DNA of 47,079 nucleotides from Thermoproteota archaeon (lineage in GTDB: Archaea > Korarchaeota > Korarchaeia > Korarchaeales > Korarchaeaceae). The DNA is taken from contig JALWYH010000096.1 in assembly GCA_027078475.1 (NCBI GenBank), forward strand, positions 1 to 47,079, read 5' to 3'. Below are positions 1 through 8,388 of this stretch, piece by piece. Position numbers and translations under genes: made by a program. The notes below the pieces were generated by a model. It saw only the letters and a list, made by a program, of their open reading frames with translations, was not told where the DNA came from and did no database searches. The number at the start of each line of letters is the position of its first letter. The first letter of the stretch is position 1.

Positions 1-918
1 GTCGGAGGGGGGAGGGAGGAACTCAAGCCCATAACCGTGATCACCTACGACTCGGCCTACCTCAGGGCGGCCGAGCTAGGCAACAGGTTCAAGTTCCTGG
101 TGTTCGACGAGGTCCACCACCTGGCAGCCGAGTCCTACATCGAGATAGCGGAGTACTCGGCCGCTCCCTACCGGATGGGTCTCACCGCCACCCTAGAGAG
201 GGAGGACGGGAGGCACGCGCTCCTCTTCCCCCTAGTGGGAGGGGTCGTCTACCAGCTGTCGCCCAAGGAGCTGGCCGGTGAGCACCTGGCCGAGTTCGAA
301 ACCATCAGGGTGAGGGTCGACCTGACGGACGACGAGAGGACCAGGTACGAGGAGCTCATCAGGGAGTACAGGGACGCCCTCAGGAGGGCAGGAATATCGA
401 TAAGGTCTCTGGACGACTTCAGGAGACTCGTAATCAGGAGCGGCTCGAACAGGCACGCGAGGAGGGCTCTCCTCGCGTGGAACGAGGCGAGGAAGATAGC
501 CATAAATTCAAGGAGCAAGCTGGAGGTGCTCGAGATCCTGCTGGAGAGTCACAGGGATGACAAGGTGATCATATTCACCGAGTACAACGAGATGGCGGAG
601 GAGATAAGCAGGAGGTTCCTCATCCCGCTGATAACTCACAGGACGAGCCAGGGGGAGAGGAAGAGGGTGCTGGACGCCTTCAGGGTGGGTTCCGTGACCA
701 AGATCGTGACATCAAAGGTGCTGGACGAGGGCATCGACGTCCCCGACGCAAGGGTGGGCATAGTCTTGGGGGGTACGGGCAGCAGGAGGGAGTTCATTCA
801 GAGGCTGGGCAGGATACTCAGGAAGAGGGAGGGCAAGAGGGCGGTCCTCTACGAGGTGGTCTCCAGGGGAACGTCCGAGGTGAGGATATCCAGCAGGAGG
901 AGGAAGGGTCTGGACTGA
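1..918 (+). CDS. xpb: XPB/Rad25-type SF2 DNA helicase, 3' part (5' end outside window)
   Basis: This is the C-terminal part of an archaeal XPB helicase; the frame is open from base 1, so the real start and the Walker A motif lie upstream. Visible motifs in order (residues counted from base 1): ITYDS near 14-18, DEVHH (motif II) near 36-40, the TAT of motif III near 62, an arginine/lysine-rich insert at about 100-150 where XPB carries its thumb-like element, VLDEGIDVP (motif V) near 242-248 and QRLGR (motif VI) near 267-271. Archaeal XPB unwinds DNA and works with the nuclease Bax1 in repair. The stop TGA shares one base with the ATG of the next gene, which is Bax1, so the two are translationally coupled. 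The family call is firm because of the motifs and the partner. The first internal ATG at 37 is not a plausible start. Confidence 0.93.
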   Translation, partial: VGGGREELKPITVITYDSAYLRAAELGNRFKFLVFDEVHHLAAESYIEIAEYSAAPYRMGLTATLEREDGRHALLFPLVGGVVYQLSPKELAGEHLAEFETIRVRVDLTDDERTRYEELIREYRDALRRAGISIRSLDDFRRLVIRSGSNRHARRALLAWNEARKIAINSRSKLEVLEILLESHRDDKVIIFTEYNEMAEEISRRFLIPLITHRTSQGERKRVLDAFRVGSVTKIVTSKVLDEGIDVPDARVGIVLGGTGSRREFIQRLGRILRKREGKRAVLYEVVSRGTSEVRISSRRRKGLD

Positions 919-2447
919 TGCTCCCGCAGCAGCTCCTGAGGGTCAGGATAAGGGGCTCATCCCTGAGACCCCTCTGGGCGAGGGGTTCGGGGCCGGAGCT
1001 GGAGCTGGCCAGGGAACTCATCGAAGCCTTCGGCACAGGAAAGAGGCTGAGCGAGATCCACGCCAGGGTGGAGGAGCTGGAGGAAATTTACGACCTGATG
1101 GGGGCGGATTACAAGCTGGTGAGGGGGCTGGCCCTTATCTTGGAGAGGGAGAGCGAATTCCGGAGGCCGGAAACGGTGATAGAGCCGGAGAGGGCCAGGG
1201 ATGCGGTGTTCAGGCTGGTGAACATTAGGTACGGTGGGTTCGTCCCGATGGAGCTGAGGGACAGGGCGCTGGACGAGACGGCTCGCGAGCTGGGGATCTC
1301 AAAGGTTGAGCTGGAGGAGAGCCTCTGGGCCGACTCGGACGATCACCAGGTCCTAGCGTCCCCTCCTGATCTACAGCCCGAGGAGCTCCTCAGGAGGTAT
1401 AACCTCTCCCTGCTCCAGACCGCCCTCTTCAGAGCCGTAAGCATGAGGGTGGAAACGAGGGCCGCCGGATGGGAGGTCAAGGATCTGCTGAGGAGGCTCA
1501 GATGGCTCGGCCTCATGTACACGGCGGAGCGCTCTGATCCTGGTGGGGAGCTAGTGCTGGAGATCAGCGGACCGGCGTCGGTGCTGAAGATGACCACTAG
1601 GTACGGGACCTCCCTCGCCAAGCTGGTGCCGAGCATAGTCTCCCTGTCCCACTGGAGGATTGAGGCCACGGTGATCAGAGGGAGGAGGAAGCTCAGCCTG
1701 AGAGTGGACTCCCGGATGAGGGATCTTTTCCCCGAGCCGGAGGCGGAGGAGCCGAGTTACGACAGCTTCCTCGAGAGGAGGTTCGCGTCCATAGCCCAGG
1801 CCGGTGGGTGGAGGGTTATCAGGGAGCCGGAGCCCCTGATCGCCGGGAGGTCCGTCCTGATACCGGACTTCCTCCTCCAGAAGGGACCGGTCAAGGTGTA
1901 CGTCGAGGTCATGGGTTTCTGGACCCCGGAGTACGTGGAGAGGAAGCTGAGGAAGCTGTCTGAGCTGAGGGAGCCGATCCTTATAGTGGCTAGGAGGGAC
2001 CTGCTCTGCTCCAGGGCCGTCGACCTGCCCGAGTCCAAGGAGGTCCTGTACGTCGAGGGGGGCATGGACAAGGTGACCCTGCTGAGGAAGCTCGATGAGA
2101 TCGAGGCCAGGGAGATAGCTGAGATGAGGCTGAGGGACGTCGACCTGAGCGGCAGGGTGGTCGACCTCCGGGTCATGGCCCGGGAGAGGGGCATGAGGCT
2201 GGACCAGCTCAAGAGGGTCCTGTCGACGGAGAACTACCGTTTGATAGGTGATTATGCGGTGAGGCTTGATGTTCTCAATCATCTCGGGAAGATCAGGTTT
2301 CCTAGGAGGGTAAGGGAACTCAAGGCCCTCCTCAGGGACGAGGACCTGCCGGAGGACATGGCCATTCCTCTGGCCTCCGCCCTGGGATACCGGGTGGTCT
2401 GGCACGGACTGGACGAGGACGAGGCCGAACTGTACCCGGGGGACTGA
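918..2447 (+). CDS. bax1: Bax1 nuclease, XPB partner (DUF790 family)
   Basis: Bax1 (binds archaeal XPB) is a structure-specific nuclease that cuts DNA opened by XPB. The 509-residue length is normal for DUF790. The nuclease core is recognisable in the C-terminal half: IPDFLL near residues 315-320 supplies the Asp and VEVMGFW near 329-336 supplies the Glu of a PD-(D/E)xK-like site, followed by a lysine-rich helix. The N-terminal part is a helical domain rich in Glu and Arg with no motif I can name. The start ATG overlaps the xpb stop (TGATG at 916-920), which fixes both the start and the operon. A TATA box for the next operon follows 7 bases after the stop, so bax1 ends its transcription unit. 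Confidence 0.9.
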   Translation: MLPQQLLRVRIRGSSLRPLWARGSGPELELARELIEAFGTGKRLSEIHARVEELEEIYDLMGADYKLVRGLALILERESEFRRPETVIEPERARDAVFRLVNIRYGGFVPMELRDRALDETARELGISKVELEESLWADSDDHQVLASPPDLQPEELLRRYNLSLLQTALFRAVSMRVETRAAGWEVKDLLRRLRWLGLMYTAERSDPGGELVLEISGPASVLKMTTRYGTSLAKLVPSIVSLSHWRIEATVIRGRRKLSLRVDSRMRDLFPEPEAEEPSYDSFLERRFASIAQAGGWRVIREPEPLIAGRSVLIPDFLLQKGPVKVYVEVMGFWTPEYVERKLRKLSELREPILIVARRDLLCSRAVDLPESKEVLYVEGGMDKVTLLRKLDEIEAREIAEMRLRDVDLSGRVVDLRVMARERGMRLDQLKRVLSTENYRLIGDYAVRLDVLNHLGKIRFPRRVRELKALLRDEDLPEDMAIPLASALGYRVVWHGLDEDEAELYPGD

Positions 2448-2454
2448 GAGGAAA

Positions 2455-2464
2455 CTTTTTATAT
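2455..2464 (+). promoter_or_regulatory. TATA box of the LysW operon
   Basis: The T-rich element CTTTTTATAT follows an A-rich BRE-like GAAA. It predicts a transcription start near 2486-2490. A short frame from GTG 2486 (MMPLERIPSS, stop 2516-2518) would be the first thing translated, and its stop overlaps the GTG of the first ligase gene (TAGTG). Confidence 0.65.
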
Positions 2465-2517
2465 GCTCCGGCCTCGCTTTCGACCGTGATGCCCTTGGAA
2501 CGGATTCCGTCCTCCTA

Positions 2518-3336
2518 GTGATTGACCATCCTAGGCTGGAGGAGAAGCTCATTCACAGGGCCCTCTCCGAGAGGGGCATCAGGGCGGGCATTCTCAACGT
2601 CACCTCCGTCCCCCTTCCGTTGGATGGCCTGAGGATCGCGGAGGTCGCCCTGATAAGGACTGTCGGCATGTTCAGGGGGGTCAGGGCCGCGGCGGTCCTC
2701 GAATCCATGGGGGTCCGCACCATAAACTCCAGCTCGACCATACTCAGGTGCGGCGACAAGGTGCTCACTTACTCGATCCTGCACGGCGCCGGTCTACCCA
2801 TACCTAGGAGCCTCCTCGCCCTGGGAAGGGAGGCCGTGCTCAGGGCCCATGCGCAGTTCAGCGGTCCGGCTGTGGACAAGCCCCCCCTCGGGAGCTGGGG
2901 CAGGATGGTCTCCTTGGTCAGGAGCTCCGAGATGGCCTCGCAGATCGCCGAGGCCAGGGAGCTTATGCCAAGCAGTGTGAGGGGTCACATCATACAGGAG
3001 TACGTTGAGACCGGTGGCAGGGACATAAGGTGCCTCGTGCTGGGTGATAGGTTGCTGGGCTGCATGGAGAGGTCCGCGGCTAGGGGATGGAAGAGCAACG
3101 TGGCCTTGGGAGGTAAGGTGAGAGCGCTAGAGGTTACCGATGAGATGGAGGAGCTCTCCCTCAGGGCGGCGAGGGCTGTGGAAGGTGAGTTCGTTGCCAT
3201 AGACATCCTGTCCAACGGGGAGCTCCTGGTGAACGAGGTGAACGGGATTCCGGAGTTCAAGGGGTTCATGAGGGCAACCGGCATCGATGTCGCTGGTGAG
3301 CTCGCGTCCCACGTCAGGGAGGTGTTGAGATCTTGA
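2518..3336 (+). CDS. argX: LysW-dependent ATP-grasp ligase, ArgX-like (LysX family)
   Basis: This enzyme joins an amino acid (glutamate for ArgX, 2-aminoadipate for LysX) to the C-terminal glutamate of the carrier LysW. Seen: an ATP-grasp fold with GSWGR near residues 125-129 and a C-terminal ENV-type segment VNEVNGIPEFKG near 240-249. The segment GIPEFKG differs from TEYKN in the second ligase of this operon, so I assign this copy tentatively to the arginine branch; which copy does which is inference. Start: the only canonical in-frame start is GTG 2518, but this begins at the position of V in the paralogue's LVYERL, so the first beta strand is missing. Matching residues (SVLL) are encoded in frame just upstream without ATG, GTG or TTG. 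The stop overlaps the TTG start of the next gene (TTGA). Confidence 0.85.
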   Translation: MIDHPRLEEKLIHRALSERGIRAGILNVTSVPLPLDGLRIAEVALIRTVGMFRGVRAAAVLESMGVRTINSSSTILRCGDKVLTYSILHGAGLPIPRSLLALGREAVLRAHAQFSGPAVDKPPLGSWGRMVSLVRSSEMASQIAEARELMPSSVRGHIIQEYVETGGRDIRCLVLGDRLLGCMERSAARGWKSNVALGGKVRALEVTDEMEELSLRAARAVEGEFVAIDILSNGELLVNEVNGIPEFKGFMRATGIDVAGELASHVREVLRS

Positions 3337-4355
3337 GGGTGGCCGTTTTCGGCGCCTCCGGCTACACCGGAGGCGAGCTGTTGAGGATACTCGTCTCTCA
3401 CCCGGTCTTCACCGTCACCACCGCCACATCTAGGGAATATGCAGGGAAGCCCGTCTACATGGCTCACCCTCACCTGAAGGGACTGATCTCCCTGAAGTTC
3501 GTCCGCCTGGAGGACGCCCTATCCAAGGAGTACGATTACGCCCTGATCGCCCTGCCGCATGGGCTGTCTAGGGAGATAGTCCCCCGCCTCTTGGACTCCG
3601 GCGTGGGAGTCGTGGACTTGGGGGCCGATTTCAGGCTCAGGGATCCATCTCTCTACCGGGAGTGGTACGGCTGGAGCCACCCAAACCCGGAATTGCTGGA
3701 GGAGGCGGTTTACGGTCTTCCGGAGCTGCACAGGGATGAGATAAGGGGGGCCAGACTGGTCGCCTCCCCTGGGTGCAACGCGACTGCTACAATACTCGCT
3801 TCCGCCCCGCTGGTGAGGATGGGAGCCAGGAGGCTCGTGGCCGACGTCAAGGTGGGAAGCAGCGAGGCCGGTTCCAAGCCCACCAGGGGAACCCATCATC
3901 CGGAGAGGAGCGGGGCCATAAGACCTTACTCACCCTCCGGGCACAGGCACCAGGTGGAGGCCTCACAGGAGCTGAGCTGGCTCGCTGGCGAGGAAGTGAG
4001 GATAAGCATGGTCCCCCATTCGGTCGGGGCCGTGAGAGGGGCCTTCGCCAGCGTCCACGCCCAGCTGGAGATTGACGAGTCAGAGCTCTGGAGGGCCTTC
4101 GCCAGGTTCTACTCGGGGGAGCCCTTCATCAGGGTAATGCAGAGGGGCTCCTACCCGAACGTGAAGAACGTGCTGGGCAGCAACTTCGCCGACCTTGGCT
4201 TCGCCTCCGATCCATCACTACCAAGGGCCACGGGCTTCGCTGCCATAGACAACCTCATGAAGGGCGCCGCGGGGCAGGCCATCCAGTCGCTCAATCTGAT
4301 GGCGGGCTTGGAGGAGACGACCGGCCTTCTGCTAGCTCCGATAAGTCCTGCCTGA
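3333..4355 (+). CDS. lysY: LysW-aminoadipyl/glutamyl-phosphate reductase (LysY/ArgC)
   Basis: This NADPH-dependent reductase turns the LysW-bound acyl phosphate made by LysZ into the semialdehyde. The Rossmann motif GASGYTGG lies at residues 7-14, and the catalytic cysteine sits in SPGCNAT at about residue 148, as in ArgC. The 340-residue length is normal. The start is TTG 3333, overlapping the preceding TGA (TTGA), and it gives the expected MRVAVFGASG N-terminus. LysZ follows after 10 bases. Only one reductase is present for two ligases, so it probably serves both the lysine and arginine branches, as described for bifunctional archaeal LysW systems. Confidence 0.93.
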   Translation: MRVAVFGASGYTGGELLRILVSHPVFTVTTATSREYAGKPVYMAHPHLKGLISLKFVRLEDALSKEYDYALIALPHGLSREIVPRLLDSGVGVVDLGADFRLRDPSLYREWYGWSHPNPELLEEAVYGLPELHRDEIRGARLVASPGCNATATILASAPLVRMGARRLVADVKVGSSEAGSKPTRGTHHPERSGAIRPYSPSGHRHQVEASQELSWLAGEEVRISMVPHSVGAVRGAFASVHAQLEIDESELWRAFARFYSGEPFIRVMQRGSYPNVKNVLGSNFADLGFASDPSLPRATGFAAIDNLMKGAAGQAIQSLNLMAGLEETTGLLLAPISPA

Positions 4356-4365
4356 GGGTGATCGC

Positions 4366-5148
4366 ATGATGGTGGTGAAGGTGGGCGGGAGGACCCTGGG
4401 TAACATCCCCTTGATAGCCAGGGACTTGGTCGGGCATCAGCCCTTCGTCCTAGTCCACGGTGGAGGGGACCTCGTCACCGAGTACTCCAAGAGGATGGGG
4501 GTCGAGCCCAGGATAGTCACATCCCCATCCGGAATAAGGAGCAGGTACACCGACGAGAGGGAGCTGGAGGTCTTCGTGATGGTGCTAGCAGGCAAGGTGA
4601 ACAAGGAGATAGTGTCCTCCCTGATAGACCTGGGCGTCGGGGCCATAGGCATCTCCGGGGTCGATGGACCCACCCTCATAGCCGAGAGGAAGAGGAGGAT
4701 AATCGTGGTGGAGAGAGGGAGGAGGAGAATAATTCCCGGGGGATACACCGGCAGGATAGAGGAGGTGAGGACGGATCACCTCCGCCTCCTCTTGGACTCT
4801 GGCTACAACGTGGTAATGGCTCCGCTGGCCAGGGGGACCCAAGGGGAGATGCTCAACGTGGACGGGGACCAGGCCGCCTCCAGGCTGTCATCGGCCCTGA
4901 AACCCGACTACCTCATCATGCTCTCCGACGTTGAGGGAGTGATCCTAGATGGGGAACTGGTGTCAAGGCTCACGCCCGAGGAGGCCGAGGAGCTGGCGGT
5001 AAGGCTGGGGGCTGGCATGAACCGGAAGCTCATGATGGCTGCCGACGTGGCGCGGTCAGGGGTCCGGGTCGTGATCTCGAGCGGCCTAGTCGATGAGCCC
5101 ATCACCGAGGCGCTGAACGGCGCCGGCACCCACGTTATTCCCAGCTAG
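4366..5148 (+). CDS. lysZ: LysW-aminoadipate/glutamate kinase (LysZ/ArgB)
   Basis: This is an amino-acid kinase fold enzyme that phosphorylates the side-chain carboxylate of LysW-bound aminoadipate or glutamate. Seen: MVVKVGG at the N-terminus, VHGGGDLV near residues 33-40 for phosphate binding, the NVDGDQAA segment near 163-170 and a C-terminal GAGMNRK-type nucleotide-binding loop near 219-225. The 260 residues match the ArgB/LysZ family. The ATG lies 10 bases after lysY, with a GGGTGA element before it. It probably serves both branches together with LysY. A promoter for lysW follows in the 89-base gap after the stop. Confidence 0.93.
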   Translation: MMVVKVGGRTLGNIPLIARDLVGHQPFVLVHGGGDLVTEYSKRMGVEPRIVTSPSGIRSRYTDERELEVFVMVLAGKVNKEIVSSLIDLGVGAIGISGVDGPTLIAERKRRIIVVERGRRRIIPGGYTGRIEEVRTDHLRLLLDSGYNVVMAPLARGTQGEMLNVDGDQAASRLSSALKPDYLIMLSDVEGVILDGELVSRLTPEEAEELAVRLGAGMNRKLMMAADVARSGVRVVISSGLVDEPITEALNGAGTHVIPS

Positions 5149-5197
5149 GATTTTCACCCATATTTCCGATTTTCGACCTATTGAGTACGACAATAAC

Positions 5198-5207
5198 GTT
5201 TATATTG
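5198..5207 (+). promoter_or_regulatory. TATA box before lysW
   Basis: GTTTATATTG lies in the only AT-rich gap inside the lysine/arginine operon. It predicts transcription start near 5228-5232, about 6-10 nt before the lysW ATG at 5238. An extra promoter here would allow the carrier protein to be made in excess over the enzymes (inference). Confidence 0.65.
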
Positions 5208-5237
5208 TGGGTTATTCGTATCAAGTGGTGCGATAAC

Positions 5238-5408
5238 ATGGAGGCCGAGTGTCCCATATGCGGTTCCCCTGTCGAGCTGCCGGATGACGTCATGGCCGGA
5301 GAGCTCCTGGAGTGTCCATCGTGCGGGGCCACTCTCGAGGTTTACGAGCAGGACGGAACATTCCTCCTCAGGGAGGCAGAGGAGATAGGAGAGGACTGGG
5401 GAGAATGA
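5238..5408 (+). CDS. lysW: LysW amino-group carrier protein
   Basis: LysW is a small acidic protein whose C-terminal glutamate gamma-carboxyl carries the intermediate, protecting its amino group during lysine or arginine synthesis. The 56-residue product has two zinc-binding CxxC pairs (CPIC at 5-8, CPSC at 26-29) and ends in EDWGE, the hallmark C-terminus recognised by LysX, ArgX and LysZ. The frame can be read upstream to 5181, but ATG 5238 gives the standard LysW length and sits just after a TATA box. The stop overlaps the ATG of the next ligase (ATGA at 5405-5408). Confidence 0.97.
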   Translation: MEAECPICGSPVELPDDVMAGELLECPSCGATLEVYEQDGTFLLREAEEIGEDWGE

Positions 5409-6247
5409 GGATCGCCCTGGTCTACGAGAGGCTCAGGGAGGAGGAGAGACAGATAATAAGGGCCATAGAGAAGCTGGGACACGAGCCCGTCCCGCTTCAC
5501 CTCAACTCGAACTTCCTGCCAATAAACCACGGCGAGACCTTCGGGGCCGAGGTGGCCGTAATCAGGGCCATGAGCACGGCGAAGGCGCATGCCTCGGCGA
5601 TAACCCTGTCTAGCCTGGGTGTGAGGGTGGTCAACCTGCCGGACGTGATCGCCACATGCGGCAACAAGCTGGTCACCACCGCCAGGCTCTCCGAGGCCGG
5701 CATTCCCACCCCGAGGACGGCCGTTGCCTTCTCGCTTGATGGAGCCTTGGAGGCCGCCGAGTCAATCGGATACCCCGTGGTGGTGAAGCCCGTAAACGGC
5801 AGCTGGGGCAGGCTGGTCTCCCTGGCCCAGGACGAGGAGGAGCTGAGAACCATCCTCGAGCACAGGGAGGCAATTCCATCACCTTATTACAGGATCCACT
5901 ACATTCAGGAGTTCATAAGGAAGCCCGGCAGGGACATAAGGGCCTACGGGACGGAGAAATCCTTCATAACGGCCATATACAGAGTCTCAGAGCACTGGGT
6001 CACCAACACTGCCAGGGGGGCGAGGGCCGTCCCCGCCGAGCCGAGCGAGGAACTGGCGGATCTCGTCATCAGAACAGCCAGGGCTGTAGGTGGTGGCTTC
6101 CTGGGAATCGACATAGCAGAGGACGAGGAGAGGGGCCTGGTGGTCATAGAGGTCAATGCGGTGACCGAGTACAAGAACGCGGCCAGGGTCACCGGGGTGG
6201 ACATCGCAGGAGAGCTGGTCAGGTACGCCTTGGGTGAGGGTGAGTAG
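5405..6247 (+). CDS. lysX: LysW-aminoadipate ligase LysX (ATP-grasp)
   Basis: This is the second ATP-grasp ligase of the operon, 280 residues, directly downstream of its carrier LysW. It has the complete N-terminus MRIALVYERL that the first copy lacks, GSWGR near residues 131-135, and the C-terminal EVNAVTEYKN segment followed by TGVDIAGE, which resembles the EFKN/TGVDI ending of Thermus LysX. I therefore assign this copy to the lysine branch, with moderate confidence on substrate and high confidence on family. The start ATG overlaps the lysW stop. The gene overlaps the GTG start of lysJ by 14 bases. Confidence 0.9.
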   Translation: MRIALVYERLREEERQIIRAIEKLGHEPVPLHLNSNFLPINHGETFGAEVAVIRAMSTAKAHASAITLSSLGVRVVNLPDVIATCGNKLVTTARLSEAGIPTPRTAVAFSLDGALEAAESIGYPVVVKPVNGSWGRLVSLAQDEEELRTILEHREAIPSPYYRIHYIQEFIRKPGRDIRAYGTEKSFITAIYRVSEHWVTNTARGARAVPAEPSEELADLVIRTARAVGGGFLGIDIAEDEERGLVVIEVNAVTEYKNAARVTGVDIAGELVRYALGEGE

Positions 6248-7379
6248 CGTGGTATCGCTCATCTCCTTCCACGGTTTCAGGGGGCTAAAGCTGGTGAGGG
6301 GCGAGGGCCAGTACGTGTGGGACTCCGAAGGGAGACGTTACCTAGACGCGCATACGGGACATGGAGCTGCTTTCCTGGGTCACAGGCCTCCGAGGGTGGT
6401 CGAGGCCATCGAGGAGCAGCTGGGATCCATAATGGTGGTCACGCCGAGCTTCATCAGCGAGTCCATGGAGAAATGCCTTCATTCGCTGGCGAAAATTCTT
6501 CCTAGGGAGCTTAACAATGTCTACTTCCAGAACAGCGGTACCGAGGCAGTGGAGCTGGCTCTAAAGCTTGCCTTCAAGGCCACCGGTAGGAAGGGCGTCG
6601 TGTCCTTCATGGGCAGCTTTCACGGCAGGACCCTCGGCTCCCTATCCGCGACGTGGAACCCCAAGTACAGGGATGGCTATCCTCTCATCGACGTGAAGTT
6701 CGGGAAGTTCAACGACCCGTCCTCCGCCGATCTGGTTGGTGACGATACCGCGGCCGTGATCGTCGAGCCGGTACAGGGTGAGGGAGGGGTCAAGCCCTCG
6801 AACCCCGACTTCCTGAGGGAGCTGAGAAGGGCCTGCGACGAGCACGGTGCGGTCCTGATCTTCGACGAGGTCCAGAGCGGATTCGGCAGGACCGGCTCTG
6901 TCTGGGCCCACTCCACCAGGGGGGTGGAGCCCGATGTGATGACGGCCGGGAAGAGCATGGGTGGTGGCTTCCCCGTCAGCATGGTCGCAGCTAGGGACTG
7001 GATTGTGGGGGCTCTGAGGGGCGGGGAGCACGGCTCCACTCATGGGGGAAATCCCCTGGCATGCGCTGCCGTTCACGGGGGTGTGGAGACCCTCCTGGCC
7101 GATGGGGTGCCAGCCAGGGCTGCCGAGATGGGAGGTAAGCTCATGGAGGGGCTCGAGGATCTGAGGTCGCGCCTGGTGAGGGGGGTCAGGGGCGAGGGAC
7201 TCATGCTGGGGTTGGAGCTGAGGAGGGACTCCGGTCCCATCATAAGGGGGCTGCAGCGCAGGGGAATACTCGCCCTCAGGGCGGGCAGGACCGTGCTGAG
7301 GCTTCTCCCCCCCTACATGATAACGGATGAGGACGTCGGAAGGATCTTGGAGGAGATCGGGAGTGCCCTTGGGAGTTGA
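6234..7379 (+). CDS. lysJ: LysW-lysine/ornithine aminotransferase (LysJ/ArgD)
   Basis: This is a class III PLP aminotransferase that converts the LysW-bound semialdehyde into LysW-lysine or LysW-ornithine. Seen: the PLP-site motif IFDEVQSGFGRTG, the Schiff-base lysine in TAGKSMGGG at about residue 239, and QNSGTEAVE for phosphate binding near 100. Length 381 is typical. GTG 6234 overlaps the end of lysX; GTG 6240 is an equally good alternative two codons later. The gene overlaps lysK by 17 bases. As the only such enzyme in the operon it is expected to be bifunctional. Confidence 0.93.
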   Translation: MRVSSVVSLISFHGFRGLKLVRGEGQYVWDSEGRRYLDAHTGHGAAFLGHRPPRVVEAIEEQLGSIMVVTPSFISESMEKCLHSLAKILPRELNNVYFQNSGTEAVELALKLAFKATGRKGVVSFMGSFHGRTLGSLSATWNPKYRDGYPLIDVKFGKFNDPSSADLVGDDTAAVIVEPVQGEGGVKPSNPDFLRELRRACDEHGAVLIFDEVQSGFGRTGSVWAHSTRGVEPDVMTAGKSMGGGFPVSMVAARDWIVGALRGGEHGSTHGGNPLACAAVHGGVETLLADGVPARAAEMGGKLMEGLEDLRSRLVRGVRGEGLMLGLELRRDSGPIIRGLQRRGILALRAGRTVLRLLPPYMITDEDVGRILEEIGSALGS

Positions 7380-8388
7380 CGAGGTCCTGTTGAGGCTCCT
7401 AGAAGCCTACAGCCCAACGGGACGGGAGGACGAGGCCAGGGAGGTTCTGGTGGAGGTATCTCGGGCCTTGGGATTGAATGTCAGGGTAGATGGGGTCGGC
7501 AACGTGCTGGCCACCAAGGGAGGAGGGGGGAGGGTCTGGCTGGTGGGCCACTACGACACGGTCCCAGGGAGGCTGCCGGTGAGGAAGATAGATGGAAGGA
7601 TTTACGGCAGGGGGGCCGTGGACGCCAAGGGTCCCCTGTCCTCCATGCTCGTTGCCGCGTCCCTGGCCGAAGCCCCGGTTACTGTGGCGGCGCTGGTGGG
7701 TGAGGAGGGGGATAGCAGGGGCGCCAGGCATCTCCTCTCCGGCGAGCTGCCTCCCTACGTTGTGATAGGGGAACCCTCCAACACAACCGGCGTGATAGTG
7801 GCCTACAGGGGAGGGGCTCACCTGACCCTTAGGTGTTCCGCCCCCGGGGGTCACTCCTCCTCGCCGGGACGCTCTGCCATTGATCTCCTGCTGGAGTCGA
7901 TTATGAGGATGAGAGAAGTGGCTCCTGGGAACGCATACGACGAGCCCAGCGCGGCTGTGACCATGATCAGGGGAGGGGAAGCACCAAACGTCCTTCCCAG
8001 AAGAGCTGAGGCAAGCATAGACCTCAGGATACCGCCGGGCCATGATCTCGCCTCCATCCTGGAGAAGCTGGAGAGATCTCTTCCAGACGGCTGCTCCCTC
8101 GAGGTGGGGTGGAGGGTGCCCCCAGTATCGGTCAGGCCGGGTGATCCGGTCCCGAGGGCCCTGATGAGATCAATAATCCCCATGGGGAGAAAGCCGAGGC
8201 TTGTGAGGAAGTACGGATCCAGTGACATGAACCTACTCCACGCGAGGGTTAGGAGCATAGCGGCCTACGGTCCTGGGGATGGGAGGCTGGCCCACACGGA
8301 CGGGGAGTTCGTCGACGTGAGGGACTTGGAATTCGCCGTGGAGGTTTACAAGGGAGCCGTGGAGTACCTCAACCGATTTTTAAGGTGA
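7363..8388 (+). CDS. lysK: LysW-lysine/ornithine hydrolase (LysK/ArgE, M20 family)
   Basis: This is a metal-dependent M20 peptidase that releases lysine or ornithine from LysW and regenerates the carrier. Metal ligands and catalytic residues are visible in VGHYDTVPG, GRGAVDAKGP and VGEEGDSRGA, with IGEPSN following, which is the LysK pattern. I chose GTG 7363 (product begins with V-P-L-G-V-D-E); TTG 7369 is possible, and the farther upstream start at 7327 would extend deep into lysJ. About 341 residues, normal for the family. It completes the pathway from aminoadipate or glutamate. Its stop overlaps a GTG of the following radical SAM gene (GTGA). Confidence 0.92.
   Translation: MPLGVDEVLLRLLEAYSPTGREDEAREVLVEVSRALGLNVRVDGVGNVLATKGGGGRVWLVGHYDTVPGRLPVRKIDGRIYGRGAVDAKGPLSSMLVAASLAEAPVTVAALVGEEGDSRGARHLLSGELPPYVVIGEPSNTTGVIVAYRGGAHLTLRCSAPGGHSSSPGRSAIDLLLESIMRMREVAPGNAYDEPSAAVTMIRGGEAPNVLPRRAEASIDLRIPPGHDLASILEKLERSLPDGCSLEVGWRVPPVSVRPGDPVPRALMRSIIPMGRKPRLVRKYGSSDMNLLHARVRSIAAYGPGDGRLAHTDGEFVDVRDLEFAVEVYKGAVEYLNRFLR

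Noticed and set aside
1551-2552. Long minus-strand open frame opposite bax1
   Set aside because: Low-complexity His/Pro/Gln-rich product, no motif, and full overlap with the recognised Bax1 gene.
5181-5237. N-terminal extension of LysW by 19 codons
   Set aside because: LysW is about 54-56 residues in the family and ATG 5238 follows the TATA box at the right distance; the extension would include the promoter.
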